Below are positions 48,985 through 57,802 of a DNA stretch of 64,000 bases, one piece after another. The translations under genes and the position numbers were made by a program. The stretch's first letter is position 1. Each line of letters opens with the position of its first letter. The notes below the pieces were generated by a model. The model searched no databases. It saw only the letters and a program-made list of their open reading frames with translations, and was not told where the DNA came from. The stretch is from Streptomonospora litoralis (GTDB lineage Bacteria > Actinomycetota > Actinomycetes > Streptosporangiales > Streptosporangiaceae): NCBI RefSeq assembly GCF_004323735.1, contig NZ_CP036455.1:3653101-3717100 (forward strand). The letters run 5' to 3'.

Positions 48985-50406
48985 ATGAGCGATACGGCGC
49001 CCCCTGCCCGGAAAAGCTCGGAGCGGAACACCAAGACCAGACTGGGCGGTGCATTCTCCCGATTCTGGGCGGGCTCGCTCTCCAGCAATCTCGCCGACGG
49101 GGCCATGCTCACGGCGTTGCCCATGGTGGCGGCCCTGCTCACGAACGATCCCCTGCTGGTGTCGGGGCTGATGGTCGCCCGGTTCCTGCCCTGGCTGCTG
49201 ATCGGATTGTTCGCCGGTGTTCTCGTGGACCGCCTCGACCGGGTGCGGATCATGGTCGTCGGAAACACCGTTCGCGGCGGTGCACTGGCATTTCTCGCGG
49301 TGCTGGTGGCAACCGGGCAGGCCACCGTCTGGTGGCTTTATGCCGTGATGTTTGCGGTGATGCTCTGCGAGGTCTGCTACGACCTCGCCGGGCGATCGGT
49401 GCTGCCCGACGTGGTACCGCCGGGAACGCTGGACCGCGCCAACGGCCGCCTGGAGGGCGGCAAGATCGTCGCCGAGCAGTTCGCCGGTGCTCCGCTGGCC
49501 GGCTTCCTGTTCGCCGTCACCGCCGCTCTGCCCTTGGCGGCCAACGCGGGCGCCTATCTGCTCGGTGCGCTGGTGCTGCTGGGCATGCCCCTGGCCGTGC
49601 GGCGCCCGCCCGGGTCGAAGAAAGCGGAGAGTGCGGACGGCGGCGGTGTGCGCTCGGTCTTCCCCGAGATCGGCGACGGGATGCGGGTGGTTTTCGCCGA
49701 TCGGCGGTTCCGCGCGGTCGTGCTGCTCATCTCGGCGGTGAACCTCGCCCTGATGGCGCAGGCGAGCATCCTCGTACTGCTGGTCCAGGAACACTTCGGC
49801 GTTCCCGCAGCCCTGTACGGTGTTTTCCTGGCATCCGGAGCGGTGGGCGGCCTGCTCGGCTCGCTCGCGGTCGGCCCGATCGCGGGCCTGCTCGGCCGGT
49901 TCGCCACGGGAGCGACCTGCTATGCGCTGATGGGCGTGATGTCCGCCGCCTTCGCGCTCTCGCCGCACCCCGTCGTCGCCGGTGCGGCCTGGTGCGCGGT
50001 CGGTTTCACCGCAGCGGTGGCCAACGTCGTCGCCGCCGGCGTCTGGCAACTCGTCGTGCCTCGGCACCTGCTCGGCCGCGCGCTCTCGTGCATACAGACG
50101 GTGGGCACCGGGGCCTCCCCGCTAGGCGCCGTAATCGGCGGGCTGCTGGGCCGCGTCGACCTGCGCCTGCCCTCGCTGGCGGCCTGCGCGACGATCGTGG
50201 TGGCCGTGGCACTGACCGCCCCGGCGCTGCGCGCACTGGCCGGGCGCGCCGATTCCGCCGAGCGGGCGGCCTACGAGAAACCCGAGGAACCCGGGGACGG
50301 ATCCGCTGCCGCACAGGCCCCGCTGCGGTCCGCCCACGACGCGCGGCACGACTGCGCGGGAGATTCCGCGCGCGGGCGGCCGCCGCCGGGATCCGCCGGC
50401 GGCTGA
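48985..50406 (+). CDS. MFS transporter (macrolide-efflux/MFS_3 type)
   Basis: A 473-residue transporter with about 12 membrane segments. FSRFWAGSLSSNLADGAMLTALPMVAALL at the start, LIGLFAGVLVDRLDRVRIMV between helices 2 and 3, and DLAGRSVLPDVVPPGTLDRANGRLEGG are characteristic of MFS_3 efflux proteins (MefA-like). The last 70 residues are hydrophilic and not part of the family. Export of an antibiotic-like compound is likely but the substrate is unknown. It is transcribed alone. Confidence 0.83.
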   Translation: MSDTAPPARKSSERNTKTRLGGAFSRFWAGSLSSNLADGAMLTALPMVAALLTNDPLLVSGLMVARFLPWLLIGLFAGVLVDRLDRVRIMVVGNTVRGGALAFLAVLVATGQATVWWLYAVMFAVMLCEVCYDLAGRSVLPDVVPPGTLDRANGRLEGGKIVAEQFAGAPLAGFLFAVTAALPLAANAGAYLLGALVLLGMPLAVRRPPGSKKAESADGGGVRSVFPEIGDGMRVVFADRRFRAVVLLISAVNLALMAQASILVLLVQEHFGVPAALYGVFLASGAVGGLLGSLAVGPIAGLLGRFATGATCYALMGVMSAAFALSPHPVVAGAAWCAVGFTAAVANVVAAGVWQLVVPRHLLGRALSCIQTVGTGASPLGAVIGGLLGRVDLRLPSLAACATIVVAVALTAPALRALAGRADSAERAAYEKPEEPGDGSAAAQAPLRSAHDARHDCAGDSARGRPPPGSAGG

Positions 50407-50497
50407 GCCGCGTCTCCGGGATGCGGCGGCCGTGCCGCCCGAGGGCCGGTCCGGGGCCGCCCCGCTCCCGGTGCGCCCGCGCGCTCACCGCCCCCGG

Positions 50498-51304
50498 TCA
50501 GGGCTTGCGGGCCACGCCGCAGTACTGGTCGGCGTCGCGCGCGGCGTCGGCGGTCTCGTCCGGCCGCCAGCGCGTCGCCGAGACCACGCCGGGGTCGAGG
50601 AGGTGCAGCCCCGTGAAGAAGCCCGCGAACTCCTCGGGGCTGCGCAGGTGGTACGGCAGTGCGGCCGTGGCGTTCCACCGCTCGGCGGCCTCCACCATCT
50701 CGGGGCTGGTGCTGCTGCCGTCGCACAGGGCGAGGAAGCTGCCGGAGGGCAGCGCGTTCATGTAGCGGGCGACCAGTTCGTGGGCCTCTCCGGTGTCGGC
50801 GATGTGGCCCATCGTGCCCAGCACGGTCAGCGCGACGGGCCGGGAGAGGTCGAGCAGCGCGGCGGCGCGCTGCAGCACGGCCTGCGGGTCGCGCAGATCC
50901 GCGTCGACGTAGTCGGTCGCGCCCTCCGGTGTGCCGACCAGCAGCGCACGGGCGTGGGAGAGCACCAGCGGGTCGTTGTCGACGTAGACGATGCGCGACT
51001 CGGGCGCCACCTCCTGCGCCACCTGGTGGGTGTTGTCGCGGGTCGGCAGGCCGGTGCCGATGTCGAGGAACTGGCGGATTCCCTCTTCGCGGGCGAGGTG
51101 CGTGACGGCGCGGATGAGGAAGGCCCGATCGGCGCGGGCCGCTTCGACGATCTCCGGATAGGCGGCGAACACGTAGTCGCCGACCTCGCGGTCGGCCGCG
51201 TAGTTGTCCTTGCCGCCCAGCCAGTAGTTCCACACCCGTGCGGAGTGGGCGACGGTCGTGTCGACACCGGCCGGAGCCGGTCCGGTCTCGGAGGTGCTGT
51301 CCAT
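50498..51304 (-). CDS. DUF574-type SAM-dependent methyltransferase, paralogue 3
   Basis: A 268-residue DUF574 protein. ARVWNYWLGGKDNYAADREVGD is the family start, FLDIGTGLPTRDNTHQVAQ the SAM loop and IVYVDNDPLVLSHARALL the next strand. The ATG at 51304 was chosen because the family signature starts about 22 residues later; longer frames to 51508 are Arg/Pro-rich and unsupported. Third such gene within 12 kb. Confidence 0.85.
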   Translation of the reverse strand: MDSTSETGPAPAGVDTTVAHSARVWNYWLGGKDNYAADREVGDYVFAAYPEIVEAARADRAFLIRAVTHLAREEGIRQFLDIGTGLPTRDNTHQVAQEVAPESRIVYVDNDPLVLSHARALLVGTPEGATDYVDADLRDPQAVLQRAAALLDLSRPVALTVLGTMGHIADTGEAHELVARYMNALPSGSFLALCDGSSTSPEMVEAAERWNATAALPYHLRSPEEFAGFFTGLHLLDPGVVSATRWRPDETADAARDADQYCGVARKP

Positions 51305-51547
51305 GGTGTCCCTCCCGGGGGCGTCGCGTCCGCCGCCGATTCGGCGGAGCGATCCGAAAGTCTGGCCCGCGCGGGCGTTCGGCGCAACAGGCGGGTTCGC
51401 GGGACTGCCCACCGGACGGGCGAAGGGGGGCAGGCGAGGCACGGTGCGGGGGCCGGGAGGACACGAGCGCAGCGCGCACACCGGCGTGGGCGCGGACATC
51501 GGGGACAATCGGGCGCTCGCCGCATCCCTTGCAATTCCGCGGTTAGC

Positions 51548-51562
51548 TACTTATTTTAAGTA
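51548..51562 (+). promoter_or_regulatory. HxlR-type operator at the regulator start
   Basis: TACTTA-TTT-TAAGTA is a 15-bp palindrome that ends one base before the GTG start. HxlR/DUF24 regulators bind TACT-N-AGTA type palindromes of this form, so autorepression is likely. The region is markedly AT-rich against its surroundings. Confidence 0.65.
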
Positions 51563-51563
51563 T

Positions 51564-51992
51564 GTGACTATCTCAACAGCTACCGGAGGCGGCGGCGCCG
51601 GAGCATCGGACGCTGCGCCCTCCCGGGTTTCCCACGACCAGGATTGCGACGTCTTCCAGGAGGTGCTGGAACTCGTCGGGCGCCGGTGGATGGGGGTGAT
51701 CCTGTTCGCCGGTGCACGCGGGGCCCAGCGATTCAGCGAGTACCGCAGGTTCATCGGCGGCATCTCCGACCGCATGCTGTCGCAGCGGCTGAAGGAGTTG
51801 GAGTCCCTCGGCCTGCTGGAGCGCGAGGTCGTGCCCACCACGCCGGTGCAGATCCTCTACCGCCCATCGCCGCGCGGCCGCGGCCTGCTGGACGCGCTGG
51901 AGCCATTGGTCAGCTGGGGGCACGCGCACCGCGAGGACGGCTCCGCGGCGCCGGAGGACGAGCGCGTCGGCGCGGGCGCGCCGACGCGCTAG
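51564..51992 (+). CDS. HxlR-family regulator
   Basis: A 142-residue winged-helix protein: DCDVFQEVLELVGRRWMGVILFAGARGAQRFSEYRR, then ISDRMLSQRLKELESLGLLEREV and YRPSPRGRGLLDALEPLVSWGHAH, all typical of HxlR. A single cysteine (in QDCDV) sits where redox-sensing family members have theirs. No ribosome site precedes the GTG, so translation may be leaderless or the true start may differ. No target gene diverges from it; it may act on its own promoter. Confidence 0.82.
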   Translation: MTISTATGGGGAGASDAAPSRVSHDQDCDVFQEVLELVGRRWMGVILFAGARGAQRFSEYRRFIGGISDRMLSQRLKELESLGLLEREVVPTTPVQILYRPSPRGRGLLDALEPLVSWGHAHREDGSAAPEDERVGAGAPTR

Positions 51993-52181
51993 ACAAGTCG
52001 TCGGCGGGTCTTCCGGGCCGGCTGCGAGCTGCCAAGGGCCCCTCTGGAGCGACCGGACGGGCGTTCCGTGTGGGGTTCTACGGGGGCGCCTCGGGCGGAG
52101 CCGGGCACCTTCGTCGTAGCCGCAGGTGCCTCCGACGACTCCCGCCGGCGATCTCGGGCCGCCGCGCCTGCCGACGAGAAA

Positions 52182-52215
52182 GGGCGGCGGCGGGCGCCCC
52201 TCCCCGCCGCCGCCC
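52182..52215. terminator. Hairpin terminator between HxlR and aldolase genes
   Basis: GGGCGGCGGCGGG (52182-52194) pairs perfectly with CCCGCCGCCGCCC (52203-52215), a 13-bp stem with an 8-base loop, between two convergent genes. It probably ends the long minus-strand lar/tct operon. Confidence 0.75.
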
Positions 52216-52239
52216 GGCATCAGCGCCGGATGCGCCGCA

Positions 52240-53175
52240 TCATCCGGTGGGCAGCTCGGCGCGCTTGTCCTTCCCGGCCAGGCGGGCGAGCAGGAAGTCG
52301 ACCTCCTCGCGCGCGGTCGGCGACAGCGGGGCCGAGGGCCGCCGCTGCGCCTCGCTCGCGAGGATGCCGCGGCGCATGAAGACGTACTTGCGCACCGCCA
52401 GCCCCGCCCCCGGCTGCTGCTCGTAGCGCAGCAGCGGCAGGTGGGCGTCGAAGAGGTCGTGGGCGGCCTCGCGCTCGCCGCGGGCGGCCAGTTGCACCAG
52501 TTCCACGAGCATGTCGGGGAAGCAGTAGCCGGTCATCGCGCCGTCGGCGCCCCGCTCGGGTTCGAAGTCCAGAAACAGTCCGCCGTTGCCGCACAGGATG
52601 GACAGCCGCCGCATCGACCCCTCGGCCTCGAAGCCGCGCAGCGCGGAGATCTTCTCCAGACCCGGCCAGTCCTCGTGCTTGAGCATGACGCAGTTGGGGT
52701 TCTCCTCGGTGATAGCGCGGATCACCTTAGGCGCCATCACCACCGAGAAGGTCAGCGGGTAGTCCTGGATGACGAAGGGGATGTCGGGCCCGATCGCCTG
52801 GGCGGCGTTGCGGTAGTAGGCGATGATCTGGTCGTCGGTGCGCAGCGAGTTGGGCGGCGCGATCATCACCCCCGCGGCTCCCGCGTCCATCACCTCCCCG
52901 GCGAGGGCGCGCATGGCCGCGAATCCGGGGGCCGAGACGCCCACCACGACCGGAACACCGGCGCGGGCGACGACCCGCGAGGCGACGTCCACCGCCTCGG
53001 CGTGCTCCAGTTTGGGCGCCTCGCCGAGTTGGCCCAGCACGGTGATGCCGGAGACGCCCGACTGCAGGTAGAAGTCGGTCAGCCGGTCCAGCGAGGTGCG
53101 GTCGAGGGCTCCGTCGTCGTGGAAGGGGGTCGGCGCGATCGCGAACACGCCGCGCTCCGAAGCGGTGATCGGCAC
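52240..53175 (-). CDS. DapA-family aldolase/lyase
   Basis: A 311-residue class I aldolase of the dihydrodipicolinate synthase family. The Schiff-base lysine is in NCVMLKHEDWPG, the catalytic tyrosine in FVIQDYPLTFSV, and GVSGITVLGQLGEAPKL carries the substrate carboxylate-binding Gly-x-x-Gly-Glu. Family members cleave or dehydrate 2-keto-3-deoxy sugar acids. The GTG start at 53175 follows AAAGGAG. It is the last gene of the operon, behind an IlvD/Edd dehydratase whose product, a 2-keto-3-deoxy acid, it could split or dehydrate. Confidence 0.85.
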   Translation of the reverse strand: MPITASERGVFAIAPTPFHDDGALDRTSLDRLTDFYLQSGVSGITVLGQLGEAPKLEHAEAVDVASRVVARAGVPVVVGVSAPGFAAMRALAGEVMDAGAAGVMIAPPNSLRTDDQIIAYYRNAAQAIGPDIPFVIQDYPLTFSVVMAPKVIRAITEENPNCVMLKHEDWPGLEKISALRGFEAEGSMRRLSILCGNGGLFLDFEPERGADGAMTGYCFPDMLVELVQLAARGEREAAHDLFDAHLPLLRYEQQPGAGLAVRKYVFMRRGILASEAQRRPSAPLSPTAREEVDFLLARLAGKDKRAELPTG

Positions 53176-53257
53176 GGTTCTCCTTTGCGGGTCGGGTGGT
53201 TGCCGAGTGGGATCGGTGACGGTCGGCCCGGGCGGGGCCCGAAGCCGGAAGCGGGCT

Positions 53258-54973
53258 CTAGAACTTGGGTTGGCGGTACTCCTGGACCGGGTCGCTCCCG
53301 CGCAGCACACCGAAGTCGCAGCCCTGCGGCGCCTGGCCGACGTTGTCCACGAAGATGCGCCCGTAGCCCCGGCTGTAGTGGGCCGGGGGCGGTTGCCACG
53401 CGGCGCGGCGGCGCCGCAGTTCGTCTTCGCCGACGTCCAGCGTCAGGGTGCGGGTGTCGATGTCCAGCTCGATCATGTCGCCGTCGTGCACCAGCGCCAG
53501 GGGGCCGCCTACGGCGCTCTCCGGTGCCGCGTGCAGCACGACCGTGCCGAACGCGGTCCCGCTCATCCGCCCGTCGCTGATACGCAGCATGTCGCGCACG
53601 CCCTCGCGCAGCAGGCGCCGGGGAATGGGCAGGTTGCCCACCTCGGGCATGCCGGGGCCGCCGACGGGGCCGGCGTTGCGCAGCACCAGCGCGCTGGAGG
53701 CGTCGACGTCCAGCTCCGGGTCGTCGATGCGCGCCTTGAGGTCGTCGACGTCGGAGAACACGACGGCGCGGCCGCGGTGGCGCAGCAGCGCGGGATCGGC
53801 GGCGCCGTGCTTGATCACCGCGCCCTCGGGGGCGAGGTTGCCGCGCAGAACCGCGATGCCGCCTTCGGTCCGCACCGGATCCTCCAGCGGGCGGATCACC
53901 TCCGCGTCCTCCACGCGCGCTCGGGCGACGCTGTCGGCGAGGCTGCCTCCGGTCACCGTCGGCGCGCCGCCGTGCAGCAGCGGCAGCAGGCGGCCGAGCA
54001 GCGCCGGTACGCCGCCGGCGTTGTGCAGCTCCTGCATCTGATAGCGGCCGGTGGGCTTGAGGTCGGCCAGCACGGGCGTGCGGCGGCTGATCTCGTCGAA
54101 CAGCTCCAGCGGCAGCTCGACCCCCGCCCGTCCGGCGATCGCGGGCAGGTGCACGACGGCGTTGGTGCTGCCGCCCAGCGCGGCGAGCAGCGTCAGCGCG
54201 TTCTCGAACGAGGCGCGGCTGAGGATCTTCGAGGGCCGCAGGTCCTCCTCGGCCAGGGCGGTCGCCCGCCGGCCCGCGGCCTGGGCGTGCTGGAGCCGGC
54301 GCGCGTCGACCGCCGGGATGCTCGCGTTTCCCGGCAGCGCCAGGCCCAGCGCCTCGGTCAGCGAGTTCATGGTCGATGCGGTGCCCATGACCATGCAGTG
54401 GCCGGGGCCGCGCACGATGCCGTCCTCCAGCGCCCGGTAGGTGTCGTCGTCGATCTCGCCGGCGCGGTGCTCGGCCGTCAGCCGCCGGCAGTCGGTGCAG
54501 GCGCCGAGCGTCTGGCCGCGGAAGTGCCCGTTGAGCTGCGGTCCGCCGCTGAGGGCGATAACCGGGAGGTCGGCGGAGATCGCGCCCATCAGCGCGGCGG
54601 GCGTGGTCTTGTCGCAGCCGACCAGCAGCACCGCGGCGTCCAGCGGCTGGGCGCGCAGCATCTCCTCGGTGTCCATCGCGGCGAGGTTGCGGTGCAGCAT
54701 GGAGGTGGGCGCGAGGAACGTCTCGCCCAGCGAGATGGTCGGGAACTCGACCGGGGTCCCGCCCGCCTGCCACACCCCCTGCTTCACGGCGTCGCACAGG
54801 GTGCGGAAGTTGCTGTGGCAGTTGTTCAGGTCGCTGAAGGTGTTGCAGATGCCGATGAGCGGGCGCCGGATGCTCTCGTCGTCCAGGCCCGTGGACTTGG
54901 CCATGGCCCGGTGGGTGAACCCGGCGACCCCCTCTTCGGCGAAGAACTGCTCGCTGCGCCGTGCCGATTCCAC
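53258..54973 (-). CDS. IlvD/Edd-family dehydratase (sugar-acid dehydratase)
   Basis: A 571-residue Fe-S dehydratase. Cluster-binding cysteines are seen in CNTFSDLNNCHSNF, LVGCDKTTPAAL and GACTDCRRL; the C-terminal RISDGRMSGTAFGTVVLH completes the active site. The length and the YRQPKF-type ending suit the aldonate dehydratases (arabonate, xylonate, gluconate) rather than branched-chain IlvD. The GTG at 54973 has GGGGGAG upstream and overlaps the larC stop by one base region. With the DapA-type gene it would convert an aldonate to a keto product. Confidence 0.85.
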   Translation of the reverse strand: MESARRSEQFFAEEGVAGFTHRAMAKSTGLDDESIRRPLIGICNTFSDLNNCHSNFRTLCDAVKQGVWQAGGTPVEFPTISLGETFLAPTSMLHRNLAAMDTEEMLRAQPLDAAVLLVGCDKTTPAALMGAISADLPVIALSGGPQLNGHFRGQTLGACTDCRRLTAEHRAGEIDDDTYRALEDGIVRGPGHCMVMGTASTMNSLTEALGLALPGNASIPAVDARRLQHAQAAGRRATALAEEDLRPSKILSRASFENALTLLAALGGSTNAVVHLPAIAGRAGVELPLELFDEISRRTPVLADLKPTGRYQMQELHNAGGVPALLGRLLPLLHGGAPTVTGGSLADSVARARVEDAEVIRPLEDPVRTEGGIAVLRGNLAPEGAVIKHGAADPALLRHRGRAVVFSDVDDLKARIDDPELDVDASSALVLRNAGPVGGPGMPEVGNLPIPRRLLREGVRDMLRISDGRMSGTAFGTVVLHAAPESAVGGPLALVHDGDMIELDIDTRTLTLDVGEDELRRRRAAWQPPPAHYSRGYGRIFVDNVGQAPQGCDFGVLRGSDPVQEYRQPKF

Positions 54974-56205
54974 TACCGCTCCCCCTTCGCCGTCTCCACC
55001 GTCTCCACCGTCTCCGCCTCCGGGCCGCCGTCGGGCCGGGGCCGCTGCCGCTGCGCCTCGCGCGCCGCGCGTTCGACGACACTGCGCAGCGGCAGGTCCA
55101 GTGCGCGCGCGGCGGCGGCCGCGTCGTCGTACTCGGGCTTGGCGTGCCAGGGCCCGTGTTTGACGCGGATGCGGCGGCCCTCGACCTCGACCTCGCACGT
55201 GCTGCGCGGCAGGGCGCTGCGCGACACCGGCGTGCGGCGCACGCCCAGGCTGCCGGTCTCGCGCAGCACCAGCTCCTCCAAGCCGGACGCCTGCTCGGGA
55301 CGGCACAAGACATGCACGGTGTGTGCGGGCCGCCCCTTCTTCATCACGACGGGCGTCGCCCACGCGTCCGCCGCGCCCTTCTCCAGAGCCGACTCGACGA
55401 CATGGGCCAGCGCCTCCCCGGTGACGTCGTCGACGTTGGTCTCCAGCACCACGTGGTGCTCCGCGCCGCCGCCGTCCGCCGGGGCCGCGGCGCCGACCGG
55501 CTCGCCCAGAGTGGCCTGCAGGACGTTGGGCCGGTCGGCCAGCTCCCGGCTGCCCGCGCCGTAGCCGGTGGCCCGCACCACCATCGGCGGGGGCGGGCCG
55601 TAGGAGGTCCCGGCGGCGCCCAGCAGCGCGGCTCCGGTCGGGGTGACCGTCTCGGCCGCGATGCCGGCGCCCACCACCGGCACCCCTTCCAGCAGGGCGA
55701 GCGTGGCCGGCGCCGGTGCGGGCAGGTACCCGTGGGCCGTGGCCACGGTGCCCCGGCCCAGCACGGGCGGCGCCGAGACGACCCGCTCGACACCGAGCAG
55801 GTGCAGGGCCGCGGCGGTGCCGACGGTGTCGACCACGGTGTCCAGGCCGCCGATCTCGTGCAGGTGCACGTCTTCGGGGGCGGCGCCGTGCAGCCGCGCC
55901 TCGACGCGGGCGATCGACGCGATCGCGGCGGCGGCCAGGCCGGCCACGGGTTCGGGGCGTGCGCGGCGGGCGTGGTCGAGCAGCACCCGCGCGGGCCGGG
56001 CGGTGGCGGTGTCCTCCACGGTCACGACGGCCCGCGTCGCGCTGACGCCGTGCTCCGCCTCGCGGCGCGCCTCCAAGCGCCAGCCGTCCAGCCCGGTGGC
56101 CTCCACCGCGGCGGTGATCTCCGCGGCGGGCGCGCCCAGGTCGATCAGCGCGCCCAGCAGCATGTCGCCGGACACCCCGGCGGAGGGGTGCAGCCACAGG
56201 ATCAC
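54973..56205 (-). CDS. larC: LarC, nickel insertion protein for the nickel-pincer cofactor
   Basis: A 410-residue LarC. It begins ILWLHPSAGVSGDMLLGALIDLG, the family N-terminus, then HLHEIGGLDTVVDTVG (LarC1), and TNVDDVTGEALAHVVE, PVVMKKGRPAHTVHVLC and RVKHGPWHAKPEYDDA (LarC2). LarC uses CTP to insert nickel into the pyridinium-bis-thiocarboxylate cofactor. In lactobacilli the two halves need a frameshift; here they are one open frame. The GTG start overlaps the larB stop. A His-poor linker between the halves replaces the His-rich loop of some homologues. Confidence 0.9.
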   Translation of the reverse strand: MILWLHPSAGVSGDMLLGALIDLGAPAAEITAAVEATGLDGWRLEARREAEHGVSATRAVVTVEDTATARPARVLLDHARRARPEPVAGLAAAAIASIARVEARLHGAAPEDVHLHEIGGLDTVVDTVGTAAALHLLGVERVVSAPPVLGRGTVATAHGYLPAPAPATLALLEGVPVVGAGIAAETVTPTGAALLGAAGTSYGPPPPMVVRATGYGAGSRELADRPNVLQATLGEPVGAAAPADGGGAEHHVVLETNVDDVTGEALAHVVESALEKGAADAWATPVVMKKGRPAHTVHVLCRPEQASGLEELVLRETGSLGVRRTPVSRSALPRSTCEVEVEGRRIRVKHGPWHAKPEYDDAAAAARALDLPLRSVVERAAREAQRQRPRPDGGPEAETVETVETAKGER

Positions 56206-56918
56206 TCCCGCCCCCTCTCGACCGCGGCGGCGATGCGGTGGGCGGCCATCGCGGCGCCGAAACCGGAGTCGATGTTGACGACGGTGAGCCCGGCCGCGCA
56301 CGAGCTGAGCATCGCCAGCAGCGCGGTCACCCCCTCCAGCCCGGCGCCGTAGCCGGTGGAGGTGGGCACGGCGACGACGGGATGGGCCACCAGCCCGCCG
56401 ACGACGCTGGCCAGCGCCCCCTCCATGCCCGCGACGACGATGAACGCCTGGTGGGCCTGCGCCTCGCCGACGCTGTCCAGCAGCCGGTGCAGCCCGGCCA
56501 CGCCCACATCGCGGTAGACACCCACGCCCAGCCCCACCGCGCGCGCTACGGCGGCCGCCTCGGCCGCCACCGGACCGTCGGCGGTCCCCGCGGAGAGCAC
56601 CGCGACGGAGAACGCGCGCGGCCGCGCCGGGCGCCAGGTCACGAGCCGGGCCCGGGCGTCGTAGGAGCCGCCGGGGTGGGCGGCCAACACCTCGTCCGCG
56701 GTTTCGGGGTCGGCGCGGGTGACCAGCACGGGCCCGGTGGCCGCGCTCAGCAGTTCGCCTACGATCGCTGTGATCTCGGCGGGCCGCTTGCCGGGCGCGT
56801 AGACGCACTCGGCGACGCCCTGGCGCGCCTCGCGGCCGGTGTCGACGCGGGCGAACCCGAGGTCGGTGAATCCGGCCCGCTCGGCGTGCCCGCCGCCATC
56901 CCCGTTGACGCTGGTCAC
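56202..56918 (-). CDS. larB: LarB, nicotinate-dinucleotide carboxylase/hydrolase
   Basis: A 238-residue LarB. The N-terminal half (FARVDTGREARQG, ECVYAPGKRPAEI) and the PurE-like C-terminal half (SVAVLSAGTADGPVAAEAA, VAGMEGALASVVGGLV, PVVAVPTSTGYGAGLEG) are complete. LarB carboxylates and hydrolyses nicotinic acid adenine dinucleotide, the first step of the nickel-pincer cofactor. The GTG at 56918 has GGGAGG upstream and overlaps the larE stop. Confidence 0.9.
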   Translation of the reverse strand: MTSVNGDGGGHAERAGFTDLGFARVDTGREARQGVAECVYAPGKRPAEITAIVGELLSAATGPVLVTRADPETADEVLAAHPGGSYDARARLVTWRPARPRAFSVAVLSAGTADGPVAAEAAAVARAVGLGVGVYRDVGVAGLHRLLDSVGEAQAHQAFIVVAGMEGALASVVGGLVAHPVVAVPTSTGYGAGLEGVTALLAMLSSCAAGLTVVNIDSGFGAAMAAHRIAAAVERGRE

Positions 56919-57802
56919 CGTGCACCTCCCGCGGCCGCTCCGCCGGCGTCCACCACCGGCAGCAGCGCGTTGAGCCGCCCACCGGAGAAGCCGCCCAGGT
57001 CCACCGCGCAGAAGGTGAACCCGCACGCCAGCACCGCCGGCTCCAGTTCGCCGCGCAGTTCGGCGGCGCGTTCGACCTGCGCGTGGGGCACCTCGATGCG
57101 CGCGACGGTGCCGCCCGCGTGGGCGCGCACCCGGGCCACCGGGAAGCCGTGTGCTCGGACCGCCTGCTCGGCGGCCTCGATCCGCTGCAGGATCTCGGGG
57201 GTGACCGGGTCGCCGTAGGCGACGCGGGAGGCCAGGCAGGGGGCGGCCGGCTTCTCGGCGGTGCCCAGTCGCAGTCCTCGGCTGGCCCGGCGCACCGCGG
57301 CCTTGTCGAGCCCGGCGTCGGCCAGCGGGGTGACGGCGCCGCGCTGGGCGGCGGCGCGCTGGCCGGGGCGGTGGTCGCCGAGGTCGTCGAGGTTGGTGCC
57401 CACGGCGACGGCGGCGCCGGGAAGCAGCGCCCTCAGCGGCGCCAGCGCGTCGAACAGCGCCGATTTGCAGTGGAAACAGCGGTCGCCGCCGTTGGCGACG
57501 TAGTCGGGGCGCTCCCCCTCATCGGTGCACACCTCCAGATGGGCGATGCCGTGCTCGGCGGCGAAGTCCCGTGCGGCGCGGCGCTCGGCCGCGGCGAGGC
57601 CGGGTGAGACGGCGGTGACGGCGAGCGCGCGGGCGCCCAGCTCCCGGTGGGCGGTGTAGGCCAGCAGCGCGGAGTCGACGCCGCCGGAGTAGGCGACCAG
57701 CAGGTGTTCGTGGTTGCGCAGCGACGCGCGCAGCCGCTCGACGGCGGCGTCGGCGGATTCGGCGGCGGCCCGCTCGGCGGTGGCGGCTTCGGCGGCGCTC
57801 AT
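56915..57802 (-). CDS. larE: LarE, sacrificial sulfur transferase
   Basis: A 295-residue PP-loop enzyme. The ATP-binding loop is LVAYSGGVDSALLAY; GDRCFHCKSALF and AAPCLASRVAYGDPVT carry the family cysteines. LarE gives up cysteine sulfur to turn the cofactor carboxylates into thiocarboxylates; the second motif corresponds to the sacrificial cysteine region of Lactobacillus LarE. The stop overlaps larB, and the start overlaps the dehydrogenase stop, so cofactor genes are translated together. Confidence 0.9.
   Translation of the reverse strand: MSAAEAATAERAAAESADAAVERLRASLRNHEHLLVAYSGGVDSALLAYTAHRELGARALAVTAVSPGLAAAERRAARDFAAEHGIAHLEVCTDEGERPDYVANGGDRCFHCKSALFDALAPLRALLPGAAVAVGTNLDDLGDHRPGQRAAAQRGAVTPLADAGLDKAAVRRASRGLRLGTAEKPAAPCLASRVAYGDPVTPEILQRIEAAEQAVRAHGFPVARVRAHAGGTVARIEVPHAQVERAAELRGELEPAVLACGFTFCAVDLGGFSGGRLNALLPVVDAGGAAAGGAR

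Noticed and set aside
53258-56197. 979-codon minus-strand frame upstream of the IlvD/Edd gene
   Set aside because: Upstream of 54973 the frame is a shadow of larC, Arg/Gly-rich, with no match to a fused domain.
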